From Ciceribacter ferrooxidans (lineage in GTDB: Bacteria; Pseudomonadota; Alphaproteobacteria; Rhizobiales; Rhizobiaceae), in assembly GCF_004137355.1 (NCBI RefSeq), contig NZ_SDVB01000238.1, positions 310,001 to 374,000 on the forward strand: 64,000 nucleotides of DNA, given 5' to 3'. Position 1 is the first letter of the stretch. The number at the start of each line of letters is the position of its first letter. The notes under the pieces were generated by a model that worked only from the letters and a program-made list of their open reading frames with translations, was not told where the DNA came from and ran no database searches. A program made the translations under genes and the position numbers. Shown here piece by piece: positions 1 to 8,909 of the stretch.

Positions 1-129
1 CTCCGGATCGGCGCCTACTGGTATCCGCGCGGCGGCATCCCGATCGACGTGTTCTGGCAGACGGGCGAGGCGCCCGCCGGCGTATGGCTTCCCGACCAGG
101 GCGTTCCGACCTATCGCGGCCGCGGCTGA
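1..129 (+). CDS. queF: NADPH-dependent 7-cyano-7-deazaguanine reductase, C-terminal end only
   Basis: Frame 1 is open from the window edge to a TGA at 127-129 and gives the last 42 residues of a protein. The tail carries [14 protein letters not shown] followed by a VWLPDQGV segment and an RGRG end, which I recognise as the C-terminus of rhizobial QueF. QueF reduces preQ0 to preQ1 in the queuosine tRNA-modification pathway in the cytoplasm. The catalytic Cys and the NADPH-binding part lie outside the window, so the call rests on the tail alone. Bases 130-292 downstream hold no recognisable gene. Confidence 0.75.
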   Translation, partial: LRIGAYWYPRGGIPIDVFWQTGEAPAGVWLPDQGVPTYRGRG

Positions 130-292
130 GTGAGGAGCGGCGGTGGCGCAAACGGCCGGTCCTCATCATGGGGCTGGATCGATCGCCGCCTTGCACCATG
201 TTTTCCGTTAGCATTTCATAAACTGTGAACGGAAGTCGCCCGTTAACACTGGGCGTGCGATGGCTGCAGGGTCAGGGAGGGTATGGACAGGC

Positions 293-2515
293 ATGGAACA
301 AGGCGCCAACCGTCGCAGGGCCGCGATTTTTCCGCTCAAGGTGGTCCTTCTCACCGTCTGCGGCATCATCGCACTCGTCGTCGCCGCGCAGGTCTTCCTC
401 ACCTGGGCCACCCGGGTCATCGATACTCAGTCGGAGGCCCGACAGGTCCAGATCGCCGAGCACGTCATCGGTCAGTTGCGTTCGCAGGTCGCCCATGACC
501 AGGAAAGCTCGACGGTCTGGGACGAGGCCGTGGAGAAGGTGCGTGAGCCGCCGAGTCCGGAACGCGACGAGTGGATCGACGGCAATCTCGGAAGCTGGAT
601 GATCACGTATTTCGGCCACGATGCGGCGTTCGTTCTCGATGCGACCGATCGGCCGATCTACGCCTATGCCGACGGCGAAATCGGCGGTGCGGACACGTTC
701 GAGCGCTTCCGCCCGGTCGCCGAGCCGTTGGTGTCGCATCTGCGCGACATCCTGCGCAGGCAGGACAAGAGTCAGGTCAGCGATCGCGTGCTCTCTCCAG
801 GCGCCAGTGATTTCAGCAGGATAGGCGAGCATCCGGCGATCGTCAGCGTCAAGCCCATGGTGTCCGACAGCGGCGAAATCGAGCAGGTTCCGGGGCAGGA
901 ATATGTGCACGTCGCGGTGAAATATCTCGACAGTGACTTCCTGCAGGAGCTTTCGAGGGAATACGGTTTCGACGGTCTCTTCTTCTCTCCGGTCTCGCAG
1001 AAACTGCCGGGCACGGCCGAGTTGCCGATCGTTTCCGACAGCGGTGAGGTCGTCGGCTATTTCCGCTGGGTTCCCTATCACCCGGGATCGGCATTCCTCG
1101 TCTCGATCTCGCCGGCGCTCGTCGGTGCACTGGTGTTGCTGGTCGTCACGCTTGCGCTCTTCCTTCTCGCCCTTTACCGGCGCCTCAAGGTGAACCGTGC
1201 GCAGGAGGAGCGTATTCGCTTCCTCGCCAATCACGATGCGCTGACGGGGCTCCTCAACCGCTCCGCCTTCGAACGCGAGCTGGATGCCGCGCTGACACCG
1301 GCCAGGGGCGTCGTGCCGCAGATCGCCGTGCTCTACCTCGACCTCGACCGCTTCAAGCAGATCAACGACACGCTGGGACACGGTGCCGGCGACAGCGTCA
1401 TCCGCGACGTGGCGAAGCGGATCGGGGATCTGCTGCCGCGGAACGCCCATTTCTGCCGCGTCGGTGGCGACGAGTTCAACATCTTCGTGCCTTTCGCGGA
1501 GGTGTCCGAGGTCGAGGCGCTCGGTTCGAAGATCGTCGCCTCGATCGCCGAACCCTTCGTCGTCGACGGCAAGACCACCTTCGCCGGTGTCTCGGTCGGT
1601 GCCGCCTATTCGCCTCTCCACGGCGCGGACCGCGGCGAGCTCACCCGCAAGGCGGACGTCGCGCTCTACAACGCCAAGGCAAGCGGGCGCGGGCGTTTCA
1701 CCGCCTTCGGCGTCCACATGGACGTCATCATCAGGGAGCGGGCGGAGATCGAGCGGGACCTGCACACCGCACTCGAAAAGCCCGGGCAGTTCGAGGTTCT
1801 CTACCAGCCGAAATACCGGGCGCAGACCGGTGACCTGATCAGCGTCGAGGCGCTGGTGCGGTGGTACCATCCGACTCGCGGCTGGCTTTCGCCGACCTTC
1901 TTTATCCCGATCGCCGAGGAGACTGGCCTCATCAAGGCCCTCGGGCGAGATGTTCTCGAGGAGGCCTGCAGGGCGGCGGCGAAATGGCAGATCGGCAGCG
2001 TGGCAGTCAACGTGTCGCCGATCCAGTGGCGGACCCCTGCCTTCGCGTCGGAGGTCAGGTCGATCCTCGAGACGTCCGGCCTCGATCCGCATCGACTGGA
2101 GCTCGAAATCACCGAAACGGCGTGGATGGACAGCACCTCCACCTGTGTCGCCAACATACAGGCTCTTCGCGAGCTCGGCGTCGCAATCGCCCTCGACGAT
2201 TTCGGCACCGGTTTCTCCACCTTCGGGCGCCTGCACGACACGGAGGTCGATCATATCAAGATCGACAAGTCGTTCATCGACGGGCTCGGCAAGTTGCGCG
2301 GCGACGAGGCCATCGTCCAGGCGATCGTGGACATGGCGCATGCCAGGGGATTGAAGACGACCGCCGAGGGTGTGCAGACGCCGGAACAGAGCGCATTCCT
2401 GACGGAGATCGGCTGTGACGAGCTGCAGGGTTTCCTGTTTTCGGAACCCGTCTCGGTCGGGGACATCGACAAGCTGCTCGCGGCCGGCGGTAAGCCGACA
2501 CGCCCGCAGTCGTGA
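293..2515 (+). CDS. Membrane-bound diguanylate cyclase/phosphodiesterase (GGDEF-EAL) with periplasmic sensor
   Basis: Predicted 740-aa inner-membrane enzyme that makes and/or degrades cyclic di-GMP. A TM helix at about residues 14-38 is followed by a periplasmic region of roughly 230 residues resembling a CHASE4-type sensor, then a second TM near 270-295. The cytoplasmic part has an intact GGDEF motif near residue 391 and an EAL domain with EALVRW near 519, plus NVSP, EITE, DDFGTG and AEGV motifs, so both activities are possible. The inhibitory RxxD site expected just before GGDEF is absent. I chose ATG 293 because GGGAGGG lies about 10 bases upstream; an in-frame ATG at 260 has no good ribosome binding site. 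It is monocistronic and converges on the ABC transporter genes. Confidence 0.9.
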   Translation: MEQGANRRRAAIFPLKVVLLTVCGIIALVVAAQVFLTWATRVIDTQSEARQVQIAEHVIGQLRSQVAHDQESSTVWDEAVEKVREPPSPERDEWIDGNLGSWMITYFGHDAAFVLDATDRPIYAYADGEIGGADTFERFRPVAEPLVSHLRDILRRQDKSQVSDRVLSPGASDFSRIGEHPAIVSVKPMVSDSGEIEQVPGQEYVHVAVKYLDSDFLQELSREYGFDGLFFSPVSQKLPGTAELPIVSDSGEVVGYFRWVPYHPGSAFLVSISPALVGALVLLVVTLALFLLALYRRLKVNRAQEERIRFLANHDALTGLLNRSAFERELDAALTPARGVVPQIAVLYLDLDRFKQINDTLGHGAGDSVIRDVAKRIGDLLPRNAHFCRVGGDEFNIFVPFAEVSEVEALGSKIVASIAEPFVVDGKTTFAGVSVGAAYSPLHGADRGELTRKADVALYNAKASGRGRFTAFGVHMDVIIRERAEIERDLHTALEKPGQFEVLYQPKYRAQTGDLISVEALVRWYHPTRGWLSPTFFIPIAEETGLIKALGRDVLEEACRAAAKWQIGSVAVNVSPIQWRTPAFASEVRSILETSGLDPHRLELEITETAWMDSTSTCVANIQALRELGVAIALDDFGTGFSTFGRLHDTEVDHIKIDKSFIDGLGKLRGDEAIVQAIVDMAHARGLKTTAEGVQTPEQSAFLTEIGCDELQGFLFSEPVSVGDIDKLLAAGGKPTRPQS

Positions 2516-2542
2516 CCGAGGACCAGGTGGTGGCGTCGCCGC

Positions 2543-3294
<752 letters not shown>

Positions 3295-3298
<4 letters not shown>

Positions 3299-3975
3299 CG
3301 GTTGGCCTCCAGCATGCCGCCGTAGCGGCCGAAACGGACCTCAAGGCGCGATTGCAGCGCCGAGAGGACTGAGCTCATGGCGAGGTAGATCAAGGCGGCC
3401 TCCACGTAGAGGATCAGCGGCTCATAGGTCGTGGCGACGATGCGCTGCGCCGACTGGAAGAGTTCCGGCACGGTGATCGCGGCAGCGAGCGAGGTATCCT
3501 TGACCAGCGAGATGAAGGTGTTGGAAAGCGGCGGCACGGCGACCCGGCCCGCTTGCGGAAGGATCGTGCGGCGCATGGCCTGGCCCCAGGTCATGCCGGT
3601 CGAGTAGGCGGCCTCCCATTGTCCCTTCGGTACCGATGCGATCGCCGCGCGGATGATCTCGGAGGTGTAGGCGCCGACGTTCAGCGTGAAGCCGATCAGC
3701 GCGGCCGGAAAGGCGTCGAGCAGGATGCCGATGCTCGGCAGGCCGTAGAAGATGACGAAGAGCTGCACCAGGAGCGGCGTGCCGCGGATCACCCAGACGT
3801 AGAAGCGGGCGACGAGCACCAGCGGCCTCGGCGCGAAGAGCCGTGTCACGGCCGTGACGAGGCCGAGCGACAATCCGAGCACGAAGGAGAGAAGCGTCAG
3901 CGGAATGGTGAACTTCACCCCGGCCCAGAGCAGGGTCGGGAGAGAATCGGTCATCAGTTGCAGCCAGTGCGACAT
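3295..3975 (-). CDS. Amino acid ABC transporter permease
   Basis: A 226-aa integral membrane permease of the HisMQ/GlnP family. It has several hydrophobic helices, the RGTPLLVQLF segment typical of these permeases, and an EAA-loop-like stretch AAYSTGMTWGQAMRRTILPQ that contacts the ATPase. The reading frame extends to 4029, but ATG 3975 (MSHWLQL) has an AAGGACG ribosome binding site about five bases upstream and removes a non-membrane extension, so I chose it. It lies in an operon with the binding protein (upstream, across a repeat at 4056-4172) and the ATPase (downstream, overlapping). Confidence 0.92.
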
Positions 3976-4055
3976 GGCATCGTCCTTGTGGGCGCGGACT
4001 AAAATGGTTTTGCGGCAAAGGCGAACCAACGCCCCTGCCGCGTGTCAGTCAAGCT

Positions 4056-4172
4056 CGGGGAGGTCGCTGCAAAGCAGCGGGCGGGGTGAAACCCTTCCAG
4101 CCGAGAGGAAAAGGTCCGGCGTGGTCACCCCACCCCGGACCTTCGGTCCGACCCTCCCCCTCAAGGAGAGGG
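4056..4172 (+). repeat. RIME-like intergenic palindromic repeat, copy 1 (5' arm reduced)
   Basis: This stretch shares GGGGAGGTCGC, CACCCCACCCCGG and CCGACCCTCCCCCTCAAGG with the sequence at 57881-58000, in the same orientation. Inside are short inverted repeats such as GGTCCG...CGGACC. Compared with copy 2, the first CCTCCCCCTCGAAAA arm is missing and a middle spacer is longer. The G/C-rich ends beginning and ending in (C)CTCCCC blocks resemble rhizobial intergenic mosaic elements (RIME). It lies between the binding-protein gene and the permease gene and stops just before the TAA of the binding protein. Confidence 0.7.
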
Positions 4173-4175
4173 TAG

Positions 4176-4949
4176 TTACTTCGAAACGTCGGCGCCGAAA
4201 TACTTCTCCGAGATCTTCTGGTAGGTGCCGTCGGCCTTGATGTCCGCGAGCGCCTTGTTGATCGCGGCGACCAGTTCCGGATCGCCCTTGCGGACGATGA
4301 TGCCGGAATAGTCGGCATCGGCCTTCTCTGCGACGATCTTCACCGGCGCATCCGGCTTCTGCGTCTTGAAGTCGAGGAAGGAGAGGCTGTCGTTGATCGT
4401 GGCGTCGGCGCGGCCGGTCAGCACGAGCTGGATCGACTGGTCGAAGCCGTCGGTGCCGACGAGCTCGGCACCGGCCTCCTCGGCGAGCTTGCCGAAATTG
4501 CTGGTGAGCGACTGGGCCGACTTCTTGCCCTTGAGATCCTCGAAGCCCTTGATGTCGGCGTTGTCGTCCTTGACGATCAGCACGGCCTTGGAGGCGATGT
4601 AGGGATTGGAGAAGTCGTACTTCTGCTTGCGGGCCTCGGTGATGCCGACCTGGTTGATGACGGCGTCATAGCGGTTGGCGTCGAGGCCGGCGATCAGGCC
4701 GTCCCACTTGCCTTCCACGAATTCCGCCTTCACGCCGAGCTTCCCGGCCACGGCTTCACCGATCTCGACGTCGAAGCCGACGAGCTTGTTTTCGGCGTCG
4801 TGGAAGGTGAACGGCGCATAGGTGCCTTCGGTGCCGATCTTGAAGACGCCGGCCGACTTGATCTGGTCGAGGTTCTCACCCGCGAGAACCGGGGCGAAGG
4901 TCAGGGTTTGCAGCGCTGCCGCTGCAGCGATCGTCTTGAGCCAGCTCAT
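4176..4949 (-). CDS. Periplasmic amino acid (probably cystine) ABC transporter substrate-binding protein
   Basis: A 257-aa protein of the SBP_bac_3 family. An N-terminal signal peptide (MSWLKTIAAAAALQ, likely signal peptidase I cleavage after VLA) is followed by GVFKIGTEGTYAPFTFHD, KWDGLIAGLDANRYDAVINQV and EKYFGADVSK. These segments closely resemble enterobacterial FliY/TcyJ, the L-cystine-binding protein, so cystine or a related sulfur amino acid is the best guess. I chose ATG 4949 because AAGGAAG lies five bases upstream; the frame extends to 4970. It is the first gene of the operon, separated from the permease by a palindromic repeat that may favour higher binding-protein expression. Confidence 0.9.
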   Translation of the reverse strand: MSWLKTIAAAAALQTLTFAPVLAGENLDQIKSAGVFKIGTEGTYAPFTFHDAENKLVGFDVEIGEAVAGKLGVKAEFVEGKWDGLIAGLDANRYDAVINQVGITEARKQKYDFSNPYIASKAVLIVKDDNADIKGFEDLKGKKSAQSLTSNFGKLAEEAGAELVGTDGFDQSIQLVLTGRADATINDSLSFLDFKTQKPDAPVKIVAEKADADYSGIIVRKGDPELVAAINKALADIKADGTYQKISEKYFGADVSK

Positions 4950-5112
4950 CGTGTCTTCCTTTCGGGTCATTCTTCGAATGGCGTTTTAAATGTCAGATCG
5001 GGAAAGCGTTGGGAGGAGAGAAAAGCGCGAATTAAATGAGCAAATGAGAATATTTTGCTCATGTCCCAGGTACGCCTGCTCCGTCGCCATGGCGCTGCCG
5101 GCGTGCCCAAAC

Positions 5113-5161
5113 GCAAAACCGCCGCGAAGGTTCCCGGGCGAACCCGGCCGTCGCGGCGGTT
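5113..5161 (-). terminator. Rho-independent terminator of the hupE-like gene
   Basis: On the minus strand CCGCCGCGA and TCGCGGCGG arms pair as a 9-bp stem enclosing a second small palindrome (GGGTTC...). They are followed by TTTTGCGTTT. It lies 36 bases beyond the hupE stop. The plus strand has no T-run, so it acts in one direction. Confidence 0.75.
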
Positions 5162-5196
5162 GGAGGAGAGGGCGGCCTCTGCCGCCCCGTAGCGGA

Positions 5197-5769
5197 TCAG
5201 CCGAAGACGAGCGCCGCGCCGCCGAGTGCGGTCGCAGCGCCGAGAAGGCGGGTGGTGATTGTTCCCATGCGCGAAAGGGAGATGCCGAGGCCGACGCCGG
5301 CTGCATGCAGGAGCGCCGTGGAGACGAGGAAGCCGAGGCCGAACTGGACGGCGCCGGCGGCACCGAGTTCGCCGCCGTGGGCATGGCCGTGGAAGAGGGC
5401 GAAGAGGCCGACGATCGCCGCCGAGGCCGCGACCGGAAGGCGGACGGCGGTTGCGACCAGCAGGCCGAGGCCGATGACGGAGGCGAGCACGGCCGGCTCG
5501 ACGAAGGGCAGGCCGATGCCGGAAACCGCAAGCAGGAAGCCGACGGCCATGGTGGTCACGAACGCTGCGGGAACGGCGAAGAGCGCCCGCCCGCCGATCT
5601 GCGAGGCCCAGAGGCCGACGGCGACCATGGCGAGCACGTGATCGGCGCCGCTGAGGGGATGCGACACGCCCGCCATCAGGGAACCGTGCTCGGTCGGATC
5701 GAGGTGGGCGAAGGCCGGCGCCGTGGCAGCGGCGATGAAGGCGGCGGAAAGTGAAAGTCGTTTGAACAT
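5197..5769 (-). CDS. HupE/UreJ family membrane protein (putative nickel/cobalt permease)
   Basis: A 190-aa protein with a signal peptide (cleavage near AFA/HLDPTEHG) and about six TM helices. The motif HPLSGADHVLAMVAVGLWA and the downstream FALFHGHAHG segment are hallmarks of HupE/UreJ, which supply nickel for hydrogenase or urease. The His-rich HGHAHGGE loop fits metal handling. I chose ATG 5769 because an AGGGACAAGAG ribosome binding site precedes it and it gives a clean signal peptide; the frame runs to 5904. No hydrogenase or urease genes are in the window, so the partner enzyme is unknown; cobalt for B12 is an alternative. Confidence 0.85.
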   Translation of the reverse strand: MFKRLSLSAAFIAAATAPAFAHLDPTEHGSLMAGVSHPLSGADHVLAMVAVGLWASQIGGRALFAVPAAFVTTMAVGFLLAVSGIGLPFVEPAVLASVIGLGLLVATAVRLPVAASAAIVGLFALFHGHAHGGELGAAGAVQFGLGFLVSTALLHAAGVGLGISLSRMGTITTRLLGAATALGGAALVFG

Positions 5770-5905
5770 CTCTTGTCCCTCGGTTTGGTCGACACGGCGC
5801 CCGGACATCGGTCGCGCCTGCCTGAAGCTATAGGCCATCCGAACGTGTGACGTAAGCCGGTCAGTCCGGTTCGGCGGCAATTTTCGTATGGCGAAAATAT
5901 GCACA

Positions 5906-5946
5906 CCAAAAAAAACGATCCCGGAGCCTTTGCGGCGCCGGGATCG
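5906..5946 (-). terminator. Rho-independent terminator of the lipoprotein gene
   Basis: A 9-bp perfect stem (CGATCCCGG at 5916-5924 with CCGGGATCG at 5938-5946) is followed on the minus strand by a run of eight T. It sits about 60 bases after the lipoprotein stop codon and separates it from hupE. Confidence 0.85.
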
Positions 5947-6004
5947 GCAATTGCGACATCGTCTGCGGAACGCCGCGCCGTCAAGGTGGCGGGAGAAGTC
6001 CGCC

Positions 6005-6517
6005 TTACTTCTGGGCGTCGAGAACCTCGGCGCAACGTGACAGGCTGAGGCCTTCGCCCGTCGTGTCGTTGCTGGCGCGAATCGCGCGAATGCGATCGGT
6101 CGCGTCGACGGTGATCTGCACTTCGCAAAAGAGTTCTTCGACGCGGGCGGGGGAGATCATCTGCGGCTGCTGCGGGACATAGACGCCCATGCTGCTCGTC
6201 GTCGTCTTGGTGACGGTGACGCCCGGCTCCTTCTCGCGGCTCGTCGTCTTGGTGACGGTCTTGCCGTAGACCGGCTGCTCGGCGGGCGTCGAATACTGTG
6301 CGGGGATGTACTGCGTCTTCTCCCCGCCGCGCCAGGTGTAGATCGTGTTGCCGGTGCCGGTGCGGAATTCCGAGACCGGTGGCCCGTAGCGGGAGAAGAA
6401 GAGTTCGGCCGGCTGGCCAATCCAGCGCGACTGGATGACGGTGTTGGCTTCTTCGGTGGTTGTGCAGCCCGCGAGCGTTGCAGCCGCAAGCGCCAATGCG
6501 GCGAGACGGATCTTCAT
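6005..6517 (-). CDS. Conserved hypothetical lipoprotein
   Basis: A 170-aa predicted lipoprotein. MKIRLAALALAAATLAGC gives a signal peptide with an LAGC lipobox, so the mature protein would begin at the Cys and be membrane anchored. The body contains RYGPPVSEFRTGTGNTIYTWRGGEK, two TVTKTT repeats and two later Cys residues (LFCEVQ and SRCAEV) that could form a disulfide. I recognise no enzymatic motif; the YGPP/TWRGG portion recalls small outer-membrane-associated lipoproteins. I chose ATG 6517 because it starts the signal peptide; the longer frame to 6712 adds a non-signal extension. It is transcribed divergently from selO. Confidence 0.7.
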   Translation of the reverse strand: MKIRLAALALAAATLAGCTTTEEANTVIQSRWIGQPAELFFSRYGPPVSEFRTGTGNTIYTWRGGEKTQYIPAQYSTPAEQPVYGKTVTKTTSREKEPGVTVTKTTTSSMGVYVPQQPQMISPARVEELFCEVQITVDATDRIRAIRASNDTTGEGLSLSRCAEVLDAQK

Positions 6518-6797
6518 GTCGGATACCCCTGTCGTTTCCCAGCCATCCGGCGAACCGCTTCTCCCGCAGCGATGACTGCGCGTGTTTTCGATCCGTCGGC
6601 ATATGTCGCGGACGTTAGTTCGCCGGCAAAAGGCGAGACAACAGCGCATGCGCGGTCCGCCCAAAAATGGGCGGAAAAACCCCCGGAAAAGCGAAGGGCG
6701 GCCGCTTTCCACGACTTACCGCTTGCCCCGTCTGCAAGCGACCCCATATTCGGAATGTCTGCCATCTGTGCACGAATTCCGGGAAGGAGACGCAAGC

Positions 6798-8261
6798 TTG
6801 ATCGCCTTCGACAACAGCTATGCCCGTTTGCCCGAGCGCTTCTTCAGGCCCGTCCAGCCTCGCCCGGTCGCCGCACCGCGCCTCATCCGTTTCAATGCCC
6901 CCCTTGCCGACGAGCTCGGCCTCGATCTCGACGCGCTCGACGACGATGCACTTGCCCGCCTTTTCAGCGGCAATGCCCTGCCGGAAGGCGCTCTTCCGGT
7001 CGCCATGGCTTACGCCGGGCACCAGTTCGGCAATTTCGTGCCGCAGCTCGGCGACGGGCGGGCGGTCCTGCTCGGCGAGGTTCTCGACCGCGACGGCCGC
7101 CGCCGCGACATCCAGCTCAAGGGGGCAGGCGAGACGCCGTTCTCCCGGCAGGGCGACGGCCGCGCGGCGCTCGGGCCGGTGCTGCGGGAATATGTCGTCT
7201 CCGAGGCCATGCATGCGCTCGGCGTGCCGACGACACGGGCGCTCGCCGCGGTGCTGACGGGTGAGCCGGTCTATCGCGAGACGGTGCTGCCCGGTGCGAT
7301 CCTCACCCGGGTGGCGGCGAGCCATGTCCGCATCGGCACCTTCCAGTACTTCGCCGTTCGCGGCGATATCGACGGTCTGCGTGCGCTCGCCAGCCATGTG
7401 ATCGCCCGCCACTATCCGGAACTTGCGGAATTCCAGGATCCCTATCCCGCGCTTTTCCGGGCGGTGGCCGCCCGCCAGGCGGCGCTCGTTGCTCGCTGGA
7501 TGTCGATCGGCTTCATTCACGGCGTGATGAACACCGACAACATGACCGTTTCCGGCGAGACCATCGATTTCGGCCCCTGCGCCTTCCTCGACGAATACGA
7601 TCCGCGCAAGGTGTTCTCGTCGATCGACCAGCGCGGCCGTTATGCCTATTCCAACCAGCCGGGCATCGCGCAATGGAATCTGGCGCGGTTCGCCGAGACC
7701 CTACTGCCGCTGATGGGCGGGCGCGAGGACGAAAACGTCGAGGCCGCCAACGAGGCGCTTGCCGAGTTCGGTCGCATCTTCCAGGTACGCTGGCTCGAAG
7801 CCTTTCGTGCCAAGCTCGGCCTTGACGGAGACGAACCCGAGGACCTGCCGCTCGTCAACGATTTCCTCGCCCTGATGCATCGCGGCGAAGCCGACTTCAC
7901 GCTGACCTTCCGGGCGCTTGCCAAGCTCGCGGGCGGCGGGCCGGATGCGCCTCTGCTGGCAAACTTCTCGGATGCGGAGGGAGCCGCGGACTGGCTTTCC
8001 CGCTGGCGCGAGCGCATGAGCGCCGATCCGCGGCTGCCCGTCGAGCGCCAGGCGGCGATGGAGGCGGTCAATCCTGCGGTCATCCCGCGCAACCACCGTA
8101 TCGAAGAGGTGATCGCCGCCGGAATGGCGGGCGACTTCGCCCCGTTCGAGCGGATGCTGGAGGCGACGGCGAGACCTTATGAGGAGCGGCCGGAATTCTC
8201 CGCCTTCATGGAGCCGCCGAAGCCGGAGGAACGGGTCGCGCGGACCTTCTGCGGTACGTGA
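6798..8261 (+). CDS. selO: Protein adenylyltransferase SelO (YdiU/UPF0061 family)
   Basis: A 487-aa pseudokinase-fold enzyme; the family transfers AMP from ATP to protein hydroxyl groups and is linked to redox and stress control. Visible family blocks are PQLGDGRAVLLGEVLD, QLKGAGETPFSRQGDGRAAL, HVRIGTFQYFAVRGD, HGVMNTDNM and IDFGPCAF (DFG-like), with a C-terminal FCGT whose Cys occupies the place of selenocysteine in animal SelO. I chose TTG 6798: an AAGGAGA site lies seven bases upstream and the protein then begins LIAFDNSYARLPERF, the normal SelO start. An in-frame ATG at 6582 would add 72 residues of low-complexity basic sequence. Confidence 0.88.
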   Translation: MIAFDNSYARLPERFFRPVQPRPVAAPRLIRFNAPLADELGLDLDALDDDALARLFSGNALPEGALPVAMAYAGHQFGNFVPQLGDGRAVLLGEVLDRDGRRRDIQLKGAGETPFSRQGDGRAALGPVLREYVVSEAMHALGVPTTRALAAVLTGEPVYRETVLPGAILTRVAASHVRIGTFQYFAVRGDIDGLRALASHVIARHYPELAEFQDPYPALFRAVAARQAALVARWMSIGFIHGVMNTDNMTVSGETIDFGPCAFLDEYDPRKVFSSIDQRGRYAYSNQPGIAQWNLARFAETLLPLMGGREDENVEAANEALAEFGRIFQVRWLEAFRAKLGLDGDEPEDLPLVNDFLALMHRGEADFTLTFRALAKLAGGGPDAPLLANFSDAEGAADWLSRWRERMSADPRLPVERQAAMEAVNPAVIPRNHRIEEVIAAGMAGDFAPFERMLEATARPYEERPEFSAFMEPPKPEERVARTFCGT

Positions 8262-8267
8262 CCAGTT

Positions 8268-8825
8268 CTAGAATGTGATCTCCGCCGACGGGCGAACGCT
8301 GACCACGCGCTCGCCAGCATCGAAGCCGTCGAGGGTCGCGTTGTGGTGGGCGACGATCTCGTCATAGGTGAGCGCGCCGGCATCGCCGGTCATATGTCCG
8401 TCGGCCACCAGCACGACGTCATAGCCGAGCGAGACCGCGCGCCGCGTCGTCGTGTCGACGCAGAACTGGGTCATGCAGCCGCCGATCACGAGCGCGTCGA
8501 CGCCCAACTCGTCGAGCCTTTCCTTCAGGTCGGTTTCGAAGAAGGAATCGCAAGCCTGCTTGTGGACCACCACGTCACCGGCCTCCGGCGCGATCTCCGG
8601 GCGAAGGTCCCAGCCGGGCGTGCCGAGGGCGAGGCGATGCCCGGCCGGGCCGTCATGCTGGACCAGGATGACCGGGATGCCCGCCGCTCTTGCCTTGTCC
8701 TTCAACGCTTTCAGCCGTTCGACAGTGGCGTCGAGCGCGCCGTCGATCGTCGGCTGGCGGTCCGGCGTCGCCTTGCCGGCCAGGATTGCGTTCTGGACAT
8801 CGATGATCAGCAGAGCCTGCGGCAT
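8268..8825 (-). CDS. Isochorismatase-family cysteine hydrolase
   Basis: A 185-aa cytoplasmic hydrolase of the isochorismatase/nicotinamidase superfamily. The catalytic triad is visible: Asp in LLIIDVQNA, Lys in VVHKQACDSFF and the nucleophile Cys in GGCMTQFCVDTT. The substrate cannot be told from sequence; nicotinamidase, N-carbamoylsarcosine amidase and pterin-type activities are all in the family. ATG 8825 begins the conserved MPQALLIIDVQ strand; the frame extends to 8873. Its 3' end nearly touches the 3' end of selO (convergent, six bases apart). Confidence 0.85.
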   Translation of the reverse strand: MPQALLIIDVQNAILAGKATPDRQPTIDGALDATVERLKALKDKARAAGIPVILVQHDGPAGHRLALGTPGWDLRPEIAPEAGDVVVHKQACDSFFETDLKERLDELGVDALVIGGCMTQFCVDTTTRRAVSLGYDVVLVADGHMTGDAGALTYDEIVAHHNATLDGFDAGERVVSVRPSAEITF

Positions 8826-8837
8826 GAGGAGCCTTTC

Positions 8838-8875
8838 GGAAACGAAAACGGGTGAGAGTGCGGACACTCTCACCC
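8838..8875 (-). terminator. Rho-independent terminator of the lysine-dehydrogenase-like gene
   Basis: A perfect 11-bp stem (GGGTGAGAGTG at 8850-8860 with CACTCTCACCC at 8865-8875) and 4-base loop is followed on the minus strand by TTTTCGTTT. It separates the 8910-10013 gene from the downstream isochorismatase gene. Confidence 0.85.
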
Positions 8876-8909
8876 GGATGTCTGATTCGCCAGAGCGAAA
8901 TGCGGCGGC

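Noticed and set aside
272-2341. 689-aa open frame on the minus strand
   Set aside because: Antisense to the GGDEF-EAL gene; a by-product of high GC, with no recognisable domain.
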